The notes below the pieces were generated by a model, which saw nothing but the letters and a program-made list of their open reading frames with translations, was not told the origin of the DNA and made no database searches. Below, piece by piece: positions 43,465-51,752 of a stretch of DNA of 64,000 nt. Source of the DNA: Sneathiella sp. P13V-1 (GTDB lineage Bacteria; Pseudomonadota; Alphaproteobacteria; Sneathiellales; Sneathiellaceae); NCBI RefSeq assembly GCF_015143595.1, contig NZ_WYEU01000001.1:496001-560000 (forward strand). Direction: 5' to 3'. The first letter of the stretch is position 1, and every line of letters starts with the position of its first letter. The position numbers were made by a program, and so were the translations under genes.

Positions 43465-45498
43465 TCAGAGATCCTGCGCCAGGCGCACACCCTCATCAAT
43501 GGCGCGCAGCGCATCCAGTTCGGCGGCCTCCTTTGCCCCGCCGACCATCGTAACCGGGACGCTGCGCGCGGCAAGCTCTTGGGCCAGGGCCCGTTCCGGT
43601 TCCTGACCGGTGCACAGCACAATTGTATCGGCTGCGATGACCTTTGGCATTCCGTCCGCGACGATATGCAGCCCCGCATCGTCGATATATTCATAGGTCA
43701 CGCCGCCCATTGCCTCGACCCCATGTTTGCGCAGCGCGTTGCGCAGGATCCACCCTGTCGAAACACCAAGCCCCGCCCCCGGTTTAGCGGTCTTGCGCTG
43801 CAGCATGACGACCTTGCGGCGCGACGGCTTCGGTGCCAGAGGGTCGCCCGCCAGGGCACCCGAGGGGACAAATTCGGGGTCCACACCCCAGGTTTCGCAA
43901 AAGACGTCGGAATTGGCGGTCTCGGCGGGTTCGGTCACCAGGAACTCGGCCACATCATGACCGATGCCCCCCGCCCCCATCACCACGACACGGTCGCCCG
44001 CCTCGCGGTCACCGGACAGAATTTCGGCATAGGTCGCGACGCTGGGATGGTCGATACCCGGCAGGTCGGGAATGCGCGGCGTGACCCCGGTGGCGATAAC
44101 AACATGGTCATATTCGTCAAGATCGCTCGCCTCTGCCCGATGTCCCAGACGCAGCGAGACCCCGTGTTTCTGCATCTGACCGGCATAATACCGCAGAGTT
44201 TCGTCGAACTCGTCCTTGCCCGGTGCCGCGCGCGCCAGGTTCAGTTGACCACCCAGCTTGTCCTGCGCCTCGAACAGCGTGACATCGTGGCCCAGCCGCG
44301 CCGCCTCAGCGGCTGTGGCCATGCCCGCGGCACCACCGCCAACGACGGCCACTTTCTTTGGCGTGTCGGCTGGCGTGTCCCGGAATTCCGTTTCACGCCC
44401 GGCCCTTGGATTGACCAGACATCCGACCGGCCGGTCCGAAAAGATGAAATCTAGGCAGGCCTGGTTGCAGGCGATGCAGGTGTTGATCTCGTCCGCGCGG
44501 CCCTCTCGCGCCTTTTTCACGAAATGCGGATCGGCCAGAAACGGTCGCGCCATCGAGATCATGTCCGCATCGCCAGAGGCAAGTATGTCTTCGGCAAGCT
44601 GGGGTGTGTTGATCCGGTTCGAAGCGACCACTGGGATCGATACCGCCGCTTTGACGTTGGCTGCCGCCTTGCGCCAGGCACCACGCGGCACCGGATAGGC
44701 AATCGTCGGCACGCGGGCCTCGTGCCAGCCGATGCCGGTGTTCAGAATATCCGCACCTGCTGCCTCGATCTTGCGCGCCAGTGCGGCAATTTCATCGGCG
44801 GGCGCGCCGCCCTCGACCAGATCGGCCGCCGAAATCCGATAGATGACCAGGAAGTCGGGACCACAGCGTTCACGTACTGCACGCACGATCTCGACCGGGA
44901 ATCGATGACGGTTCTCAGCGCTTCCGCCCCAGTCGTCGTCGCGCTTGTTGGTGTGAGTAACGGTGAATTCATTGATGAGGTATCCCTCGGACCCCATGAT
45001 CTCGACGCCATCGAAGCCTGCGGCCTGCGCATTCGCAGAGGCCACGGCAAAATCCTCAATGGTACGGAGAATGTCGGCTTCGGTCATTTCACGCGGGATG
45101 AAACGGTTGATCGGGGCGCGGATCGGCGACGGGGCCACACACCCTTCGATCTTTGCATAGCGCCCGGCGTGAAGAAGTTGCGCGCAAATCAGGCTACCTT
45201 CGGCTTGCACCGCCTCGCAGATCGGGCGCAGGCTAAGCGCTTCTTCGGGGTCATCGATTCGCGGACCTTCTGGATCGAATATACCCTCGGCATTGGGCGA
45301 AAACCCGCCAGTGACCAGAATAGCCGCTTCCCCCCGCGCACGCTCGGCGTAAAATGCGATCTGTTTGGCTAAGCCGTCAGGCTCGGTTTCCAATCGCGTG
45401 TGCATCGACCCCATGATGACACGATTTCGCAATGCATGCTGGCCTACACGAATAGGGGAAAGCATGGTTTCAAAGCTCCCCGATGGTCTATTTTCCAT
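43465..45498 (-). CDS. 2,4-Dienoyl-CoA reductase-like NADH:flavin oxidoreductase
   Basis: A 677-aa fused flavoenzyme of the FadH/Old Yellow Enzyme class. The N-terminal FMN barrel (RNRVIMGSMHTRLE; ICAQLLHAGRYA) is followed by the 4Fe-4S ligands CIACNQACLDFIF and CLVNP, then an FAD domain (KVAVVGGGAAGMATAAEAAR) and an NAD(P)H Rossmann domain (VVVMGAGGIGHDVAEFL). Reduction of a conjugated dienoyl- or enoyl-CoA is likely; some relatives are dehydrogenases. The ATG at 45498 has GAGGAGG upstream, whereas the longer frame would cross the operator. Confidence 0.9.
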   Translation of the reverse strand: MENRPSGSFETMLSPIRVGQHALRNRVIMGSMHTRLETEPDGLAKQIAFYAERARGEAAILVTGGFSPNAEGIFDPEGPRIDDPEEALSLRPICEAVQAEGSLICAQLLHAGRYAKIEGCVAPSPIRAPINRFIPREMTEADILRTIEDFAVASANAQAAGFDGVEIMGSEGYLINEFTVTHTNKRDDDWGGSAENRHRFPVEIVRAVRERCGPDFLVIYRISAADLVEGGAPADEIAALARKIEAAGADILNTGIGWHEARVPTIAYPVPRGAWRKAAANVKAAVSIPVVASNRINTPQLAEDILASGDADMISMARPFLADPHFVKKAREGRADEINTCIACNQACLDFIFSDRPVGCLVNPRAGRETEFRDTPADTPKKVAVVGGGAAGMATAAEAARLGHDVTLFEAQDKLGGQLNLARAAPGKDEFDETLRYYAGQMQKHGVSLRLGHRAEASDLDEYDHVVIATGVTPRIPDLPGIDHPSVATYAEILSGDREAGDRVVVMGAGGIGHDVAEFLVTEPAETANSDVFCETWGVDPEFVPSGALAGDPLAPKPSRRKVVMLQRKTAKPGAGLGVSTGWILRNALRKHGVEAMGGVTYEYIDDAGLHIVADGMPKVIAADTIVLCTGQEPERALAQELAARSVPVTMVGGAKEAAELDALRAIDEGVRLAQDL

Positions 45499-45535
45499 TT
45501 TGATCCTCCTCCTCAAAATTACTCTTGATCTATAT

Positions 45536-45551
45536 TCTAACATCTGTTAGA
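45536..45551. promoter_or_regulatory. Palindromic operator, perfect copy
   Basis: TCTAACA-TC-TGTTAGA, a perfect 7-2-7 palindrome in the 93-bp gap between the flavoenzyme (minus) and the ten-gene operon (plus). Best copy in the window and the reference for the consensus. Confidence 0.8.
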
Positions 45552-45591
45552 TTTTTGGAAAGATAAATTTCGGCCATAAGGAGGAGCACCG

Positions 45592-46773
45592 ATGCAATTC
45601 CAGCCTACAGAAGATCAAAAGGCGTTTCGCGAAACCGCGAAGCGCTTCGCAACTGAGAAACTTGCGCCCACTTATCAAGAGCGCGCAAGCGGCCACACCT
45701 TTGATCGCGCCCTGATCAAAGAGATGGGCGCACTGGGCCTGATCGGGGCCGATCTGCCTGAAGAATTCGGTGGGCTGGGCGAAAGCTCTGTCACGTCGGG
45801 GCTGATCGTCGAAGAGATCGCCTATGCCGATTTCAACGCAAGTTACGTGCAGCTTCTGGGCTCTCTCATGGGCGGCATGGTGGCCAAGCACGCGTCCAAA
45901 GAGATCGCATCGGAATGGGTTCCCAAAGTTGTTTCGGGTGAAGCTGTCATTGGTCTGGGTCTGACCGAGCCGCGTGGCGGGTCAGATGCGGCCAATCTGA
46001 TTCTAAAGGCGGAGAAATCTGGGAACGGATGGCGGTTGAACGGCGAGAAAACCTCGATGAGCTTTGCGTCCCAGGCCGATGCTGCCGTGGTTTTCGCGCG
46101 CACTGGCGATCCTAACGGCGGCTCACGCGGGGTCAGCGCCTTTTTCGTCGACCTGAACCAGGAAGGCATCAAGCGCACCCATTTTGACGACATCGGCACC
46201 AAGCCTGTCGGGCGCGGGTCGGTGTTCTTTGACGATGTTTTCGTGCCGGCCGAAAATATGATGTCGGAACAGGACCGTGCCTTTGGCACGATCATGGTGG
46301 GCTTCGACTATTCCCGCGCACTGATCGGGCTGGAGTGCCTGGGGGCCGCGCAAGCGTCGGTGGATGAAACCTGGGCCTACGTTCAGGAACGCGAGGCATT
46401 CGGGGCCCCGATCGTGCAGTATCAGGGTGTCAGCTTTCCCTTGGCCGAGGCCGAGACCCAACTGACCATGATGCGCCAGCTTTGCTATTACACGCTGGAC
46501 CTGCGCGACCGTGGCCTGCCCCACACCTCTCAGGCCGCCATGTGCAAATGGTACCTGCCCAAAACCGCCTGCGAGATCCTGCACCAGTGCCTGATCCTGC
46601 ACGGACATTACGGCTACACCACCGACCTGCCCCACCACCAGCGCTACAACGATGTGCTCGGCCTGCAGATCGGTGACGGCACCGCGCAGATCCAGAAGCT
46701 GGTGATCGCCCGCGAGAAGGTCGGTCGCATGGCGCTGCAGTATGACAAGAAAGCGAAGGGAGCCTCGAAATGA
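45592..46773 (+). CDS. Acyl-CoA dehydrogenase, cyclohexanecarboxyl-CoA (AliB)-like
   Basis: A 393-aa acyl-CoA dehydrogenase (IGLGLTEPRGGSDAANLILK). Where most members have the YEGT glutamate it has QIGDGTAQIQKL, an Asp; the alternative helix Glu is also missing (GFDYSRALIGLE). Asp in place of Glu is a feature I associate with alicyclic acyl-CoA dehydrogenases, such as those acting on cyclohexane- or cyclohexene-carboxyl-CoA. This suggests a ring substrate. First gene of the operon 45,592-57,611, with AAGGAGGAG before the start and the perfect operator 41 bp upstream. Confidence 0.87.
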   Translation: MQFQPTEDQKAFRETAKRFATEKLAPTYQERASGHTFDRALIKEMGALGLIGADLPEEFGGLGESSVTSGLIVEEIAYADFNASYVQLLGSLMGGMVAKHASKEIASEWVPKVVSGEAVIGLGLTEPRGGSDAANLILKAEKSGNGWRLNGEKTSMSFASQADAAVVFARTGDPNGGSRGVSAFFVDLNQEGIKRTHFDDIGTKPVGRGSVFFDDVFVPAENMMSEQDRAFGTIMVGFDYSRALIGLECLGAAQASVDETWAYVQEREAFGAPIVQYQGVSFPLAEAETQLTMMRQLCYYTLDLRDRGLPHTSQAAMCKWYLPKTACEILHQCLILHGHYGYTTDLPHHQRYNDVLGLQIGDGTAQIQKLVIAREKVGRMALQYDKKAKGASK

Positions 46774-47549
46774 GCGACCCCATCCTCGCCACTTCCGAGG
46801 GCAACACCGGCATCATCGAACTGGCCCGCCCCGAGAAATTCAATTGCCTTTCACTTGACGTGCATGAGCGCATTTCTGCTGCGCGGTCGGAATTCGAGGC
46901 GAACCCGGATATCCGGGTGATCCTCATCCGGGCGCAAGGCAAGAACTTTTGCACCGGCGCCGATCTGGTGGAAGTGAAAGGTAAATTGAACAATCCCGCC
47001 GCGCTGGACCATTTCATCGCCTTTGGCATGAACAACCTGCGAGCGCTCGAAACCTCCTCCCTCCCTATCGTGGTGGCAGTGCAGGGGTTGTGTCTGGCCG
47101 GCGGGATCGAACTTATGCTGGCATGCGATGTGTGTTTCGCGGCCGAAAGCGCCCAGTTTGGCGATCAGCACGCGCAATTCGGGCTGATTCCCGGTTGGGG
47201 TGGCTCGCAGCGGCTAACACGGTTGATGGGGCAGCGCAGGGCGCTCGACCTGATGTTCTCGGCCCGCTGGCTCAGGTCGGACGAGGCCAAAGAGGCCGGA
47301 TTGGTCAACTACGTTGTGCCGGATGTGGACCTGCACAAGTCCGCGCTGGAATACTGCGAGAAAATCGCCACCCGTTCACGTCCCGGCATCGCCGAGATGA
47401 AGCGGTTGGCGCGCGAAGGCGCGGACCTTTGTATCGACCAGCAGATGCGGCTTGAGCGCGATGCCGCGGTGCGTGCACTGCCCAACGATGACGTGACCGA
47501 AGGACTCGACGCATTCGAGAACCGGCGCACCCCCGAATTCAAGGCCTGA
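46770..47549 (+). CDS. Enoyl-CoA hydratase-like crotonase
   Basis: A 259-aa crotonase (FCTGADLVEVKG; VQGLCLAGGIELMLACDV; FGDQHAQFGLIPGWGGSQRL). The first catalytic Glu position is His (GDQHAQFG) and the second is Asp (ALDLMFSARW), so its chemistry may differ from simple hydration. By analogy with the badK-aliB neighbourhood it may act on the product of the preceding dehydrogenase. Its ATG overlaps the dehydrogenase stop. Confidence 0.83.
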   Translation: MSDPILATSEGNTGIIELARPEKFNCLSLDVHERISAARSEFEANPDIRVILIRAQGKNFCTGADLVEVKGKLNNPAALDHFIAFGMNNLRALETSSLPIVVAVQGLCLAGGIELMLACDVCFAAESAQFGDQHAQFGLIPGWGGSQRLTRLMGQRRALDLMFSARWLRSDEAKEAGLVNYVVPDVDLHKSALEYCEKIATRSRPGIAEMKRLAREGADLCIDQQMRLERDAAVRALPNDDVTEGLDAFENRRTPEFKA

Positions 47550-47558
47550 GGACGAAAC

Positions 47559-48719
47559 ATGGAATTCACTTTAAACGACGAACAGCGCCAGATTTACGAA
47601 TACGGCGGTCAGTTGGCGCAGAAATACGACAATGCGTATTGGCTGGATCACGCGCGCAGGCATGAGTTCCCGCACGCAATGTTCCGCCAAATCGCCGATG
47701 ACGGCTTCCTCGGCATCATGGTGCCCGAAGAATACGGCGGCGCGGGTCTTGGCATGACCGAAATGGCCCTGTTCATGGAGGGCACTGCCAATCACGGCAT
47801 TCCGCTTTTGATGATGGTGGTCGGGCCGACCATGTCTCTGGCCCATATCGCCACCCACGGGAGCGATTTCCACAAGAAAGAACTGCTGCCGGCTGCCTGC
47901 CGCGGCGAAATTCAGTTTTGTTTTGCGATCACGGAACCCGGCGCAGGGTCGAACACGATGAAGGCCACTACGCTGGCCAAGCGTCGAGGCAACCGGTTCA
48001 GCCTGTCGGGCGAAAAGACCTTCATCACCGGGGCCGAAGTGGCCGACTACTGCCTCGTGGTGGCGCGGACCAAACCGCATACCGAGGTCAGCCGCAAGAC
48101 CGACGGCTTTACCCTGTTCGCCGTGGATCTGAAGAAAAAAGGCGTCGACAAGCAGCGGGTGAAGATCTCGATCCCCCTGCCCGAGGAACAGTGGACGCTG
48201 TTCTTTGACGAGGTCGATCTGGGCCCCGAGGATGTGGTCGGCGAAGTTGATGAAGGATTCTCGATCCTGTTCGACAGCCTCAACCCCGAACGCATCATCC
48301 TGGCCGCTCTGTGCTGCGGCATCGGCCGGTTCGCCCTGAACAAGGGCGTGGCCTATGCCTCCGAACGCAATGTGTTCGGCCAACCCATTGGCGCGCACCA
48401 AGGTGTGCAGCATCCGATGGCCAAGGCTCATACGGCAGTCGAAATGGCCAGTCTGATGACCCGGCGCGCGGCATGGGAGTTTGACAACAAGCTGCCCGCG
48501 GGGGCGTCGTCGAACATGGCGAAATACGCCGCCGCCGAAGCCGGGATCGAAGCGGTGGACGCCGCACTGCAGGCGCATGGCGGATCGGGCTTCACCGAGG
48601 ATACGGGACTATACGAGATGTACCCGCTGGTGCGCTTGTTGCGCACGGCGCCCGTGAACCGCGAGCTGTGCCTCAGCTTCATCGGCGAAAAGATCATGGG
48701 TCTGCCGCGATCCTATTGA
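47559..48719 (+). CDS. Acyl-CoA dehydrogenase with LGLPRS-type C-terminus
   Basis: A 386-aa acyl-CoA dehydrogenase (FAITEPGAGSNTMKATTL; SLSGEKTFITGAEVADYC). The C-terminal YEGT segment is replaced by APVNRELCLSFIGEKIMGLP and RSY. A helix Glu in the isovaleryl-type position is present (DSLNPERIILAA). It shares this unusual C-terminus with the dehydrogenase at 56,448. Nine bases after the crotonase gene. Confidence 0.87.
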   Translation: MEFTLNDEQRQIYEYGGQLAQKYDNAYWLDHARRHEFPHAMFRQIADDGFLGIMVPEEYGGAGLGMTEMALFMEGTANHGIPLLMMVVGPTMSLAHIATHGSDFHKKELLPAACRGEIQFCFAITEPGAGSNTMKATTLAKRRGNRFSLSGEKTFITGAEVADYCLVVARTKPHTEVSRKTDGFTLFAVDLKKKGVDKQRVKISIPLPEEQWTLFFDEVDLGPEDVVGEVDEGFSILFDSLNPERIILAALCCGIGRFALNKGVAYASERNVFGQPIGAHQGVQHPMAKAHTAVEMASLMTRRAAWEFDNKLPAGASSNMAKYAAAEAGIEAVDAALQAHGGSGFTEDTGLYEMYPLVRLLRTAPVNRELCLSFIGEKIMGLPRSY

Positions 48720-48746
48720 TCGCCACGGCTTGGAACGGAGAACGAC

Positions 48747-50138
48747 ATGCAATTTGGAATGCGCTTCCGGCGGGAAGATGCCGCCGACAAGGTAAATGAT
48801 CGCTTCTGGCACGCGATCGAGGGCACGCCGCTCGACGAGGTGCGCCGCATTCAGGAAGAGCGGCTGCGCGATCAGATGGCCTATCTCAAGGCAAACTCGA
48901 CTTTCTATCAGGAGAAGTTCGCGAAAGCCGGTGTGGATTTCGACGATATCCGCACCTTCGAAGACCTGCAGAAACTGCCCTATACCTACAAGACCGAGAT
49001 CCGCGAAAGCCTGGCCGCCGAACCGCCGTTCGGCAAACACCGCGCCGCGCCCATGTACGAGATCATCCAGATGCAGGCCTCGTCGGGCACGACCGGCAGC
49101 CCCTCATATGTGGCCCTGACCGAATCCGACGCCGAAATGTGGCACGAGATGACGGCGCGCTGTTTCTTTGCCAATGGCGTGCGGCCGGGCGACATGGTGC
49201 TGCACGCGTTTTCGCTCGCCAAGGGCTTTGTCGGTGGCATCCCCGTGATGCAGGGATTGCAGTACATGGGCACGATTGATGTGCCGGTGGGCGCCGATGG
49301 CGGTGCGGAACGGCTGCTGCGCGCCTGCGCTGACACCCGCCCACGTTGCGTGGTCGGCGCCCCGAACTTTGTGCTGCACCTGGCCGAAAAGGCTCCCGAG
49401 GTGCTGGGATGCAAGGCCAGCGAACTGGGTATTGAGCGTGTGATCGTCGGCGGCGAACCCGGCGGCGGCATTCCCGCAATTCGGGCAAAGATCGAAGAGG
49501 CCTGGGGTGCGAAATGCACCGAAATGCTGGGCGGCACCGATCTGGGCGTGACCTATTGGGCCGAATGCGACGCCCAGTCGGGTATGCACATGGTCAACAT
49601 GGATTATGTCCTGACTGAGCTGCTCGAACCAGAGAGTGGAAGGATCATTCCCTGGGAAAAAGGCGCAGAAGGCGAGATGGTCTATACCGCGCTCGGCCGC
49701 CAGGCGAGCCCGCTCGTGCGGTTCCGGTCAGGCGATTATATCGAAGTGATCGATACCGAATGCTCCTGCGGCCGCACCGGACCAAAGATTCGCTGCACCG
49801 GCCGCACCGACGACATGCTGATCGTGCGCGGGGCCAATGTCTTCCCGTCGGCCATCAACAGCATCATTACCGAAATGGTACCGGACACCAACGGCGTCAT
49901 GCGCATCGTGGCCGATTTCGAGGGCCACACCACGCAGGGTGCGCTGACGGTGATTGTCGAACGCGGCCCCAATCGCAACCCGGCCGATGACGTCACCCTC
50001 AAGAAGAAAATCGAGCAGCGGCTGCGCGACTCCTTGGTCTTCAAGGCCGACGTTCACCTGGTTGCGGCCGACACTTTCGAAAAACCTGGCGCCGCAAAGG
50101 TCGCCTTTGTTCTCAGGAAATACCCGGACCTGCCATGA
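48747..50138 (+). CDS. PaaK-like phenylacetate-CoA-ligase-family protein
   Basis: A 463-aa adenylate-forming enzyme of the PaaK group. The P-loop IQMQASSGTTGSPSYVALTE is intact, as are GGEPGGGIPAIR, MLGGTDLGVTYWAEC and the hinge CTGRTDDMLIVRGANVFPSA. C-terminal Lys in the FEKPGAAKVAF segment. It activates an aryl or alicyclic carboxylate with CoA. It overlaps the carboxyltransferase gene by 4 bp. Confidence 0.9.
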   Translation: MQFGMRFRREDAADKVNDRFWHAIEGTPLDEVRRIQEERLRDQMAYLKANSTFYQEKFAKAGVDFDDIRTFEDLQKLPYTYKTEIRESLAAEPPFGKHRAAPMYEIIQMQASSGTTGSPSYVALTESDAEMWHEMTARCFFANGVRPGDMVLHAFSLAKGFVGGIPVMQGLQYMGTIDVPVGADGGAERLLRACADTRPRCVVGAPNFVLHLAEKAPEVLGCKASELGIERVIVGGEPGGGIPAIRAKIEEAWGAKCTEMLGGTDLGVTYWAECDAQSGMHMVNMDYVLTELLEPESGRIIPWEKGAEGEMVYTALGRQASPLVRFRSGDYIEVIDTECSCGRTGPKIRCTGRTDDMLIVRGANVFPSAINSIITEMVPDTNGVMRIVADFEGHTTQGALTVIVERGPNRNPADDVTLKKKIEQRLRDSLVFKADVHLVAADTFEKPGAAKVAFVLRKYPDLP

Positions 50139-51742
50139 CAAAAATGAAATCCCTTCTCGACAGCGGATCGGACGACTTCCGCGCCAACGACGTGTCTTAC
50201 CGCGAAAAGGTCGATGAACTACATGCCCTCCGGCTCACACAGCGCGTCGGCGGCCCCGAAATGGCGCGCAAACGTCATGTGGACAAAGGCAAAATCCTGC
50301 CGCGCGAACGGATCGAACGGCTGATCGACCCGGGTACGCCCTTTCTGGAACTCGGCGAGCTGGCCGGGTTGAACAAATATGACGGCGTGCCACCGGGCGC
50401 GGGCATCATCACCGGCATCGGTGTGATCGAAGGCCGTCAGTGCATGATCATCGCCAATGATGCCACCGTAAAGGGCGGCACTTATTTCGGCATGACTTCC
50501 CGCAAGCATGTGCGCGCCCAGAAGATCGCATGGAAGAACCGTCTGCCCGTCATCACGCTCGTGGACTCCGGCGGTGCCTTCCTGCCGGATCAGGAAAACA
50601 TCTTTCCCGACGAAGGCCAGTTCGGGTCCATCTTTCACCAACAGGTTGGCATGTCCGGCGATGGTGTGCCGCAAATCGCCGTGGTTATGGGGCCCTGCAC
50701 TGCGGGTGGTGCCTATATCCCCGCGCTTTGCGACGAGGTGGTCATCGTACGCGGCCAGGGCTTCATGTACCTGGGCGGACCAGAGCTGACCTTTGCCGCG
50801 ACCGGCGAAAAAGTGGATGCCGAGACATTGGGCGGCGGCAAGATGCATTCGTCCGTTTCCGGTGTGACCGACCATTTGGCCGAAGATGACGCCCACGCTT
50901 TAGCCATCACGCGCGAAATTGTCAGCCATCTGGGCGAAAAACCCCAACCCCGCAAGACACCCGAAGCGCCCCGTGCGCCTGCCTACCCAGTCGAAGAGAT
51001 TTATGGACTCATCAGCCGCGACCCCAAGGTGCCGACCGACAACCGTGAAATTGTTGCGCGGCTGGTGGACGACAGCGACTTTCATGAATTCAAGCCGCTC
51101 TATGGTGACACCATCATGACCGGCTGGGGCCGCATCCACGGGCATGAGATCGGTATTCTCGCCAATACCGGCGTGCTGTTCGTTGAGGCCGCGTTGAAGG
51201 CGACGCATTTCATCAATCTCTGTGTCCAGCGCGATATTCCGCTGCTGTTTCTGGCCGATGTGAACGGCTTCATGGTGGGCCGCGAGGTCGAGCAGATGGG
51301 CATTGCCAAGGCCGGTGCTAAGATGATCACGGCCATGTCTTCGGCCCGGGTGCCGAAATTCACCATTATCACCGGTGGCTCTTACGGGGCCGGATACCTG
51401 GCGATGCTGGGCAGACCGTTCCAGCCGGACGCAATGTTCGCCTGGCCGACGGGACGGTCGGCGATCATGGGGCCGGAACAGGCTGCCAGCGTGCTGGCAC
51501 AGGTGCGCGCGCAGATCAACGAACGCGAAGGCAAAAGCTGGACCCCCGAGGAGGAGGAAGCCTTCAAGGCACCGATCCGCAAGGAATACGAGGATTTTCA
51601 GGGGGCCTATAATTTTGCTTCAAACCTTTGGATCGACAGCGTGATCGAGCCCTGTGAGACCCGTGACGTCATGGCGCTGATGCTGGATGTGACATCGCGC
51701 AGACCCAAGGCCGATACCAACTTCGGCGTGTTCAGGATGTGA
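50135..51742 (+). CDS. Acyl-CoA carboxylase, carboxyltransferase subunit (MccB/AtuC/LiuB type)
   Basis: A 535-aa carboxyltransferase with N- and C-terminal crotonase-like halves. Motifs: ARKRHVDKGKILPRERIERL, TVKGGTYFGMTSRKHVRAQ, GPCTAGGAYIPALCDE and GGSYGAGYLAMLGRPF, EGAYGAM-like loops for CoA and biotin. It transfers CO2 from biotin to the gamma-carbon of a beta-methyl-enoyl-CoA in the MCC/GCC branch. Paired with the following biotin carboxylase; together with the lyase at 53,764 this is the Liu/Atu logic of removing a beta-methyl branch. Confidence 0.93.
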   Translation: MTKMKSLLDSGSDDFRANDVSYREKVDELHALRLTQRVGGPEMARKRHVDKGKILPRERIERLIDPGTPFLELGELAGLNKYDGVPPGAGIITGIGVIEGRQCMIIANDATVKGGTYFGMTSRKHVRAQKIAWKNRLPVITLVDSGGAFLPDQENIFPDEGQFGSIFHQQVGMSGDGVPQIAVVMGPCTAGGAYIPALCDEVVIVRGQGFMYLGGPELTFAATGEKVDAETLGGGKMHSSVSGVTDHLAEDDAHALAITREIVSHLGEKPQPRKTPEAPRAPAYPVEEIYGLISRDPKVPTDNREIVARLVDDSDFHEFKPLYGDTIMTGWGRIHGHEIGILANTGVLFVEAALKATHFINLCVQRDIPLLFLADVNGFMVGREVEQMGIAKAGAKMITAMSSARVPKFTIITGGSYGAGYLAMLGRPFQPDAMFAWPTGRSAIMGPEQAASVLAQVRAQINEREGKSWTPEEEEAFKAPIRKEYEDFQGAYNFASNLWIDSVIEPCETRDVMALMLDVTSRRPKADTNFGVFRM

Positions 51743-51752
51743 GGAGCGAACC

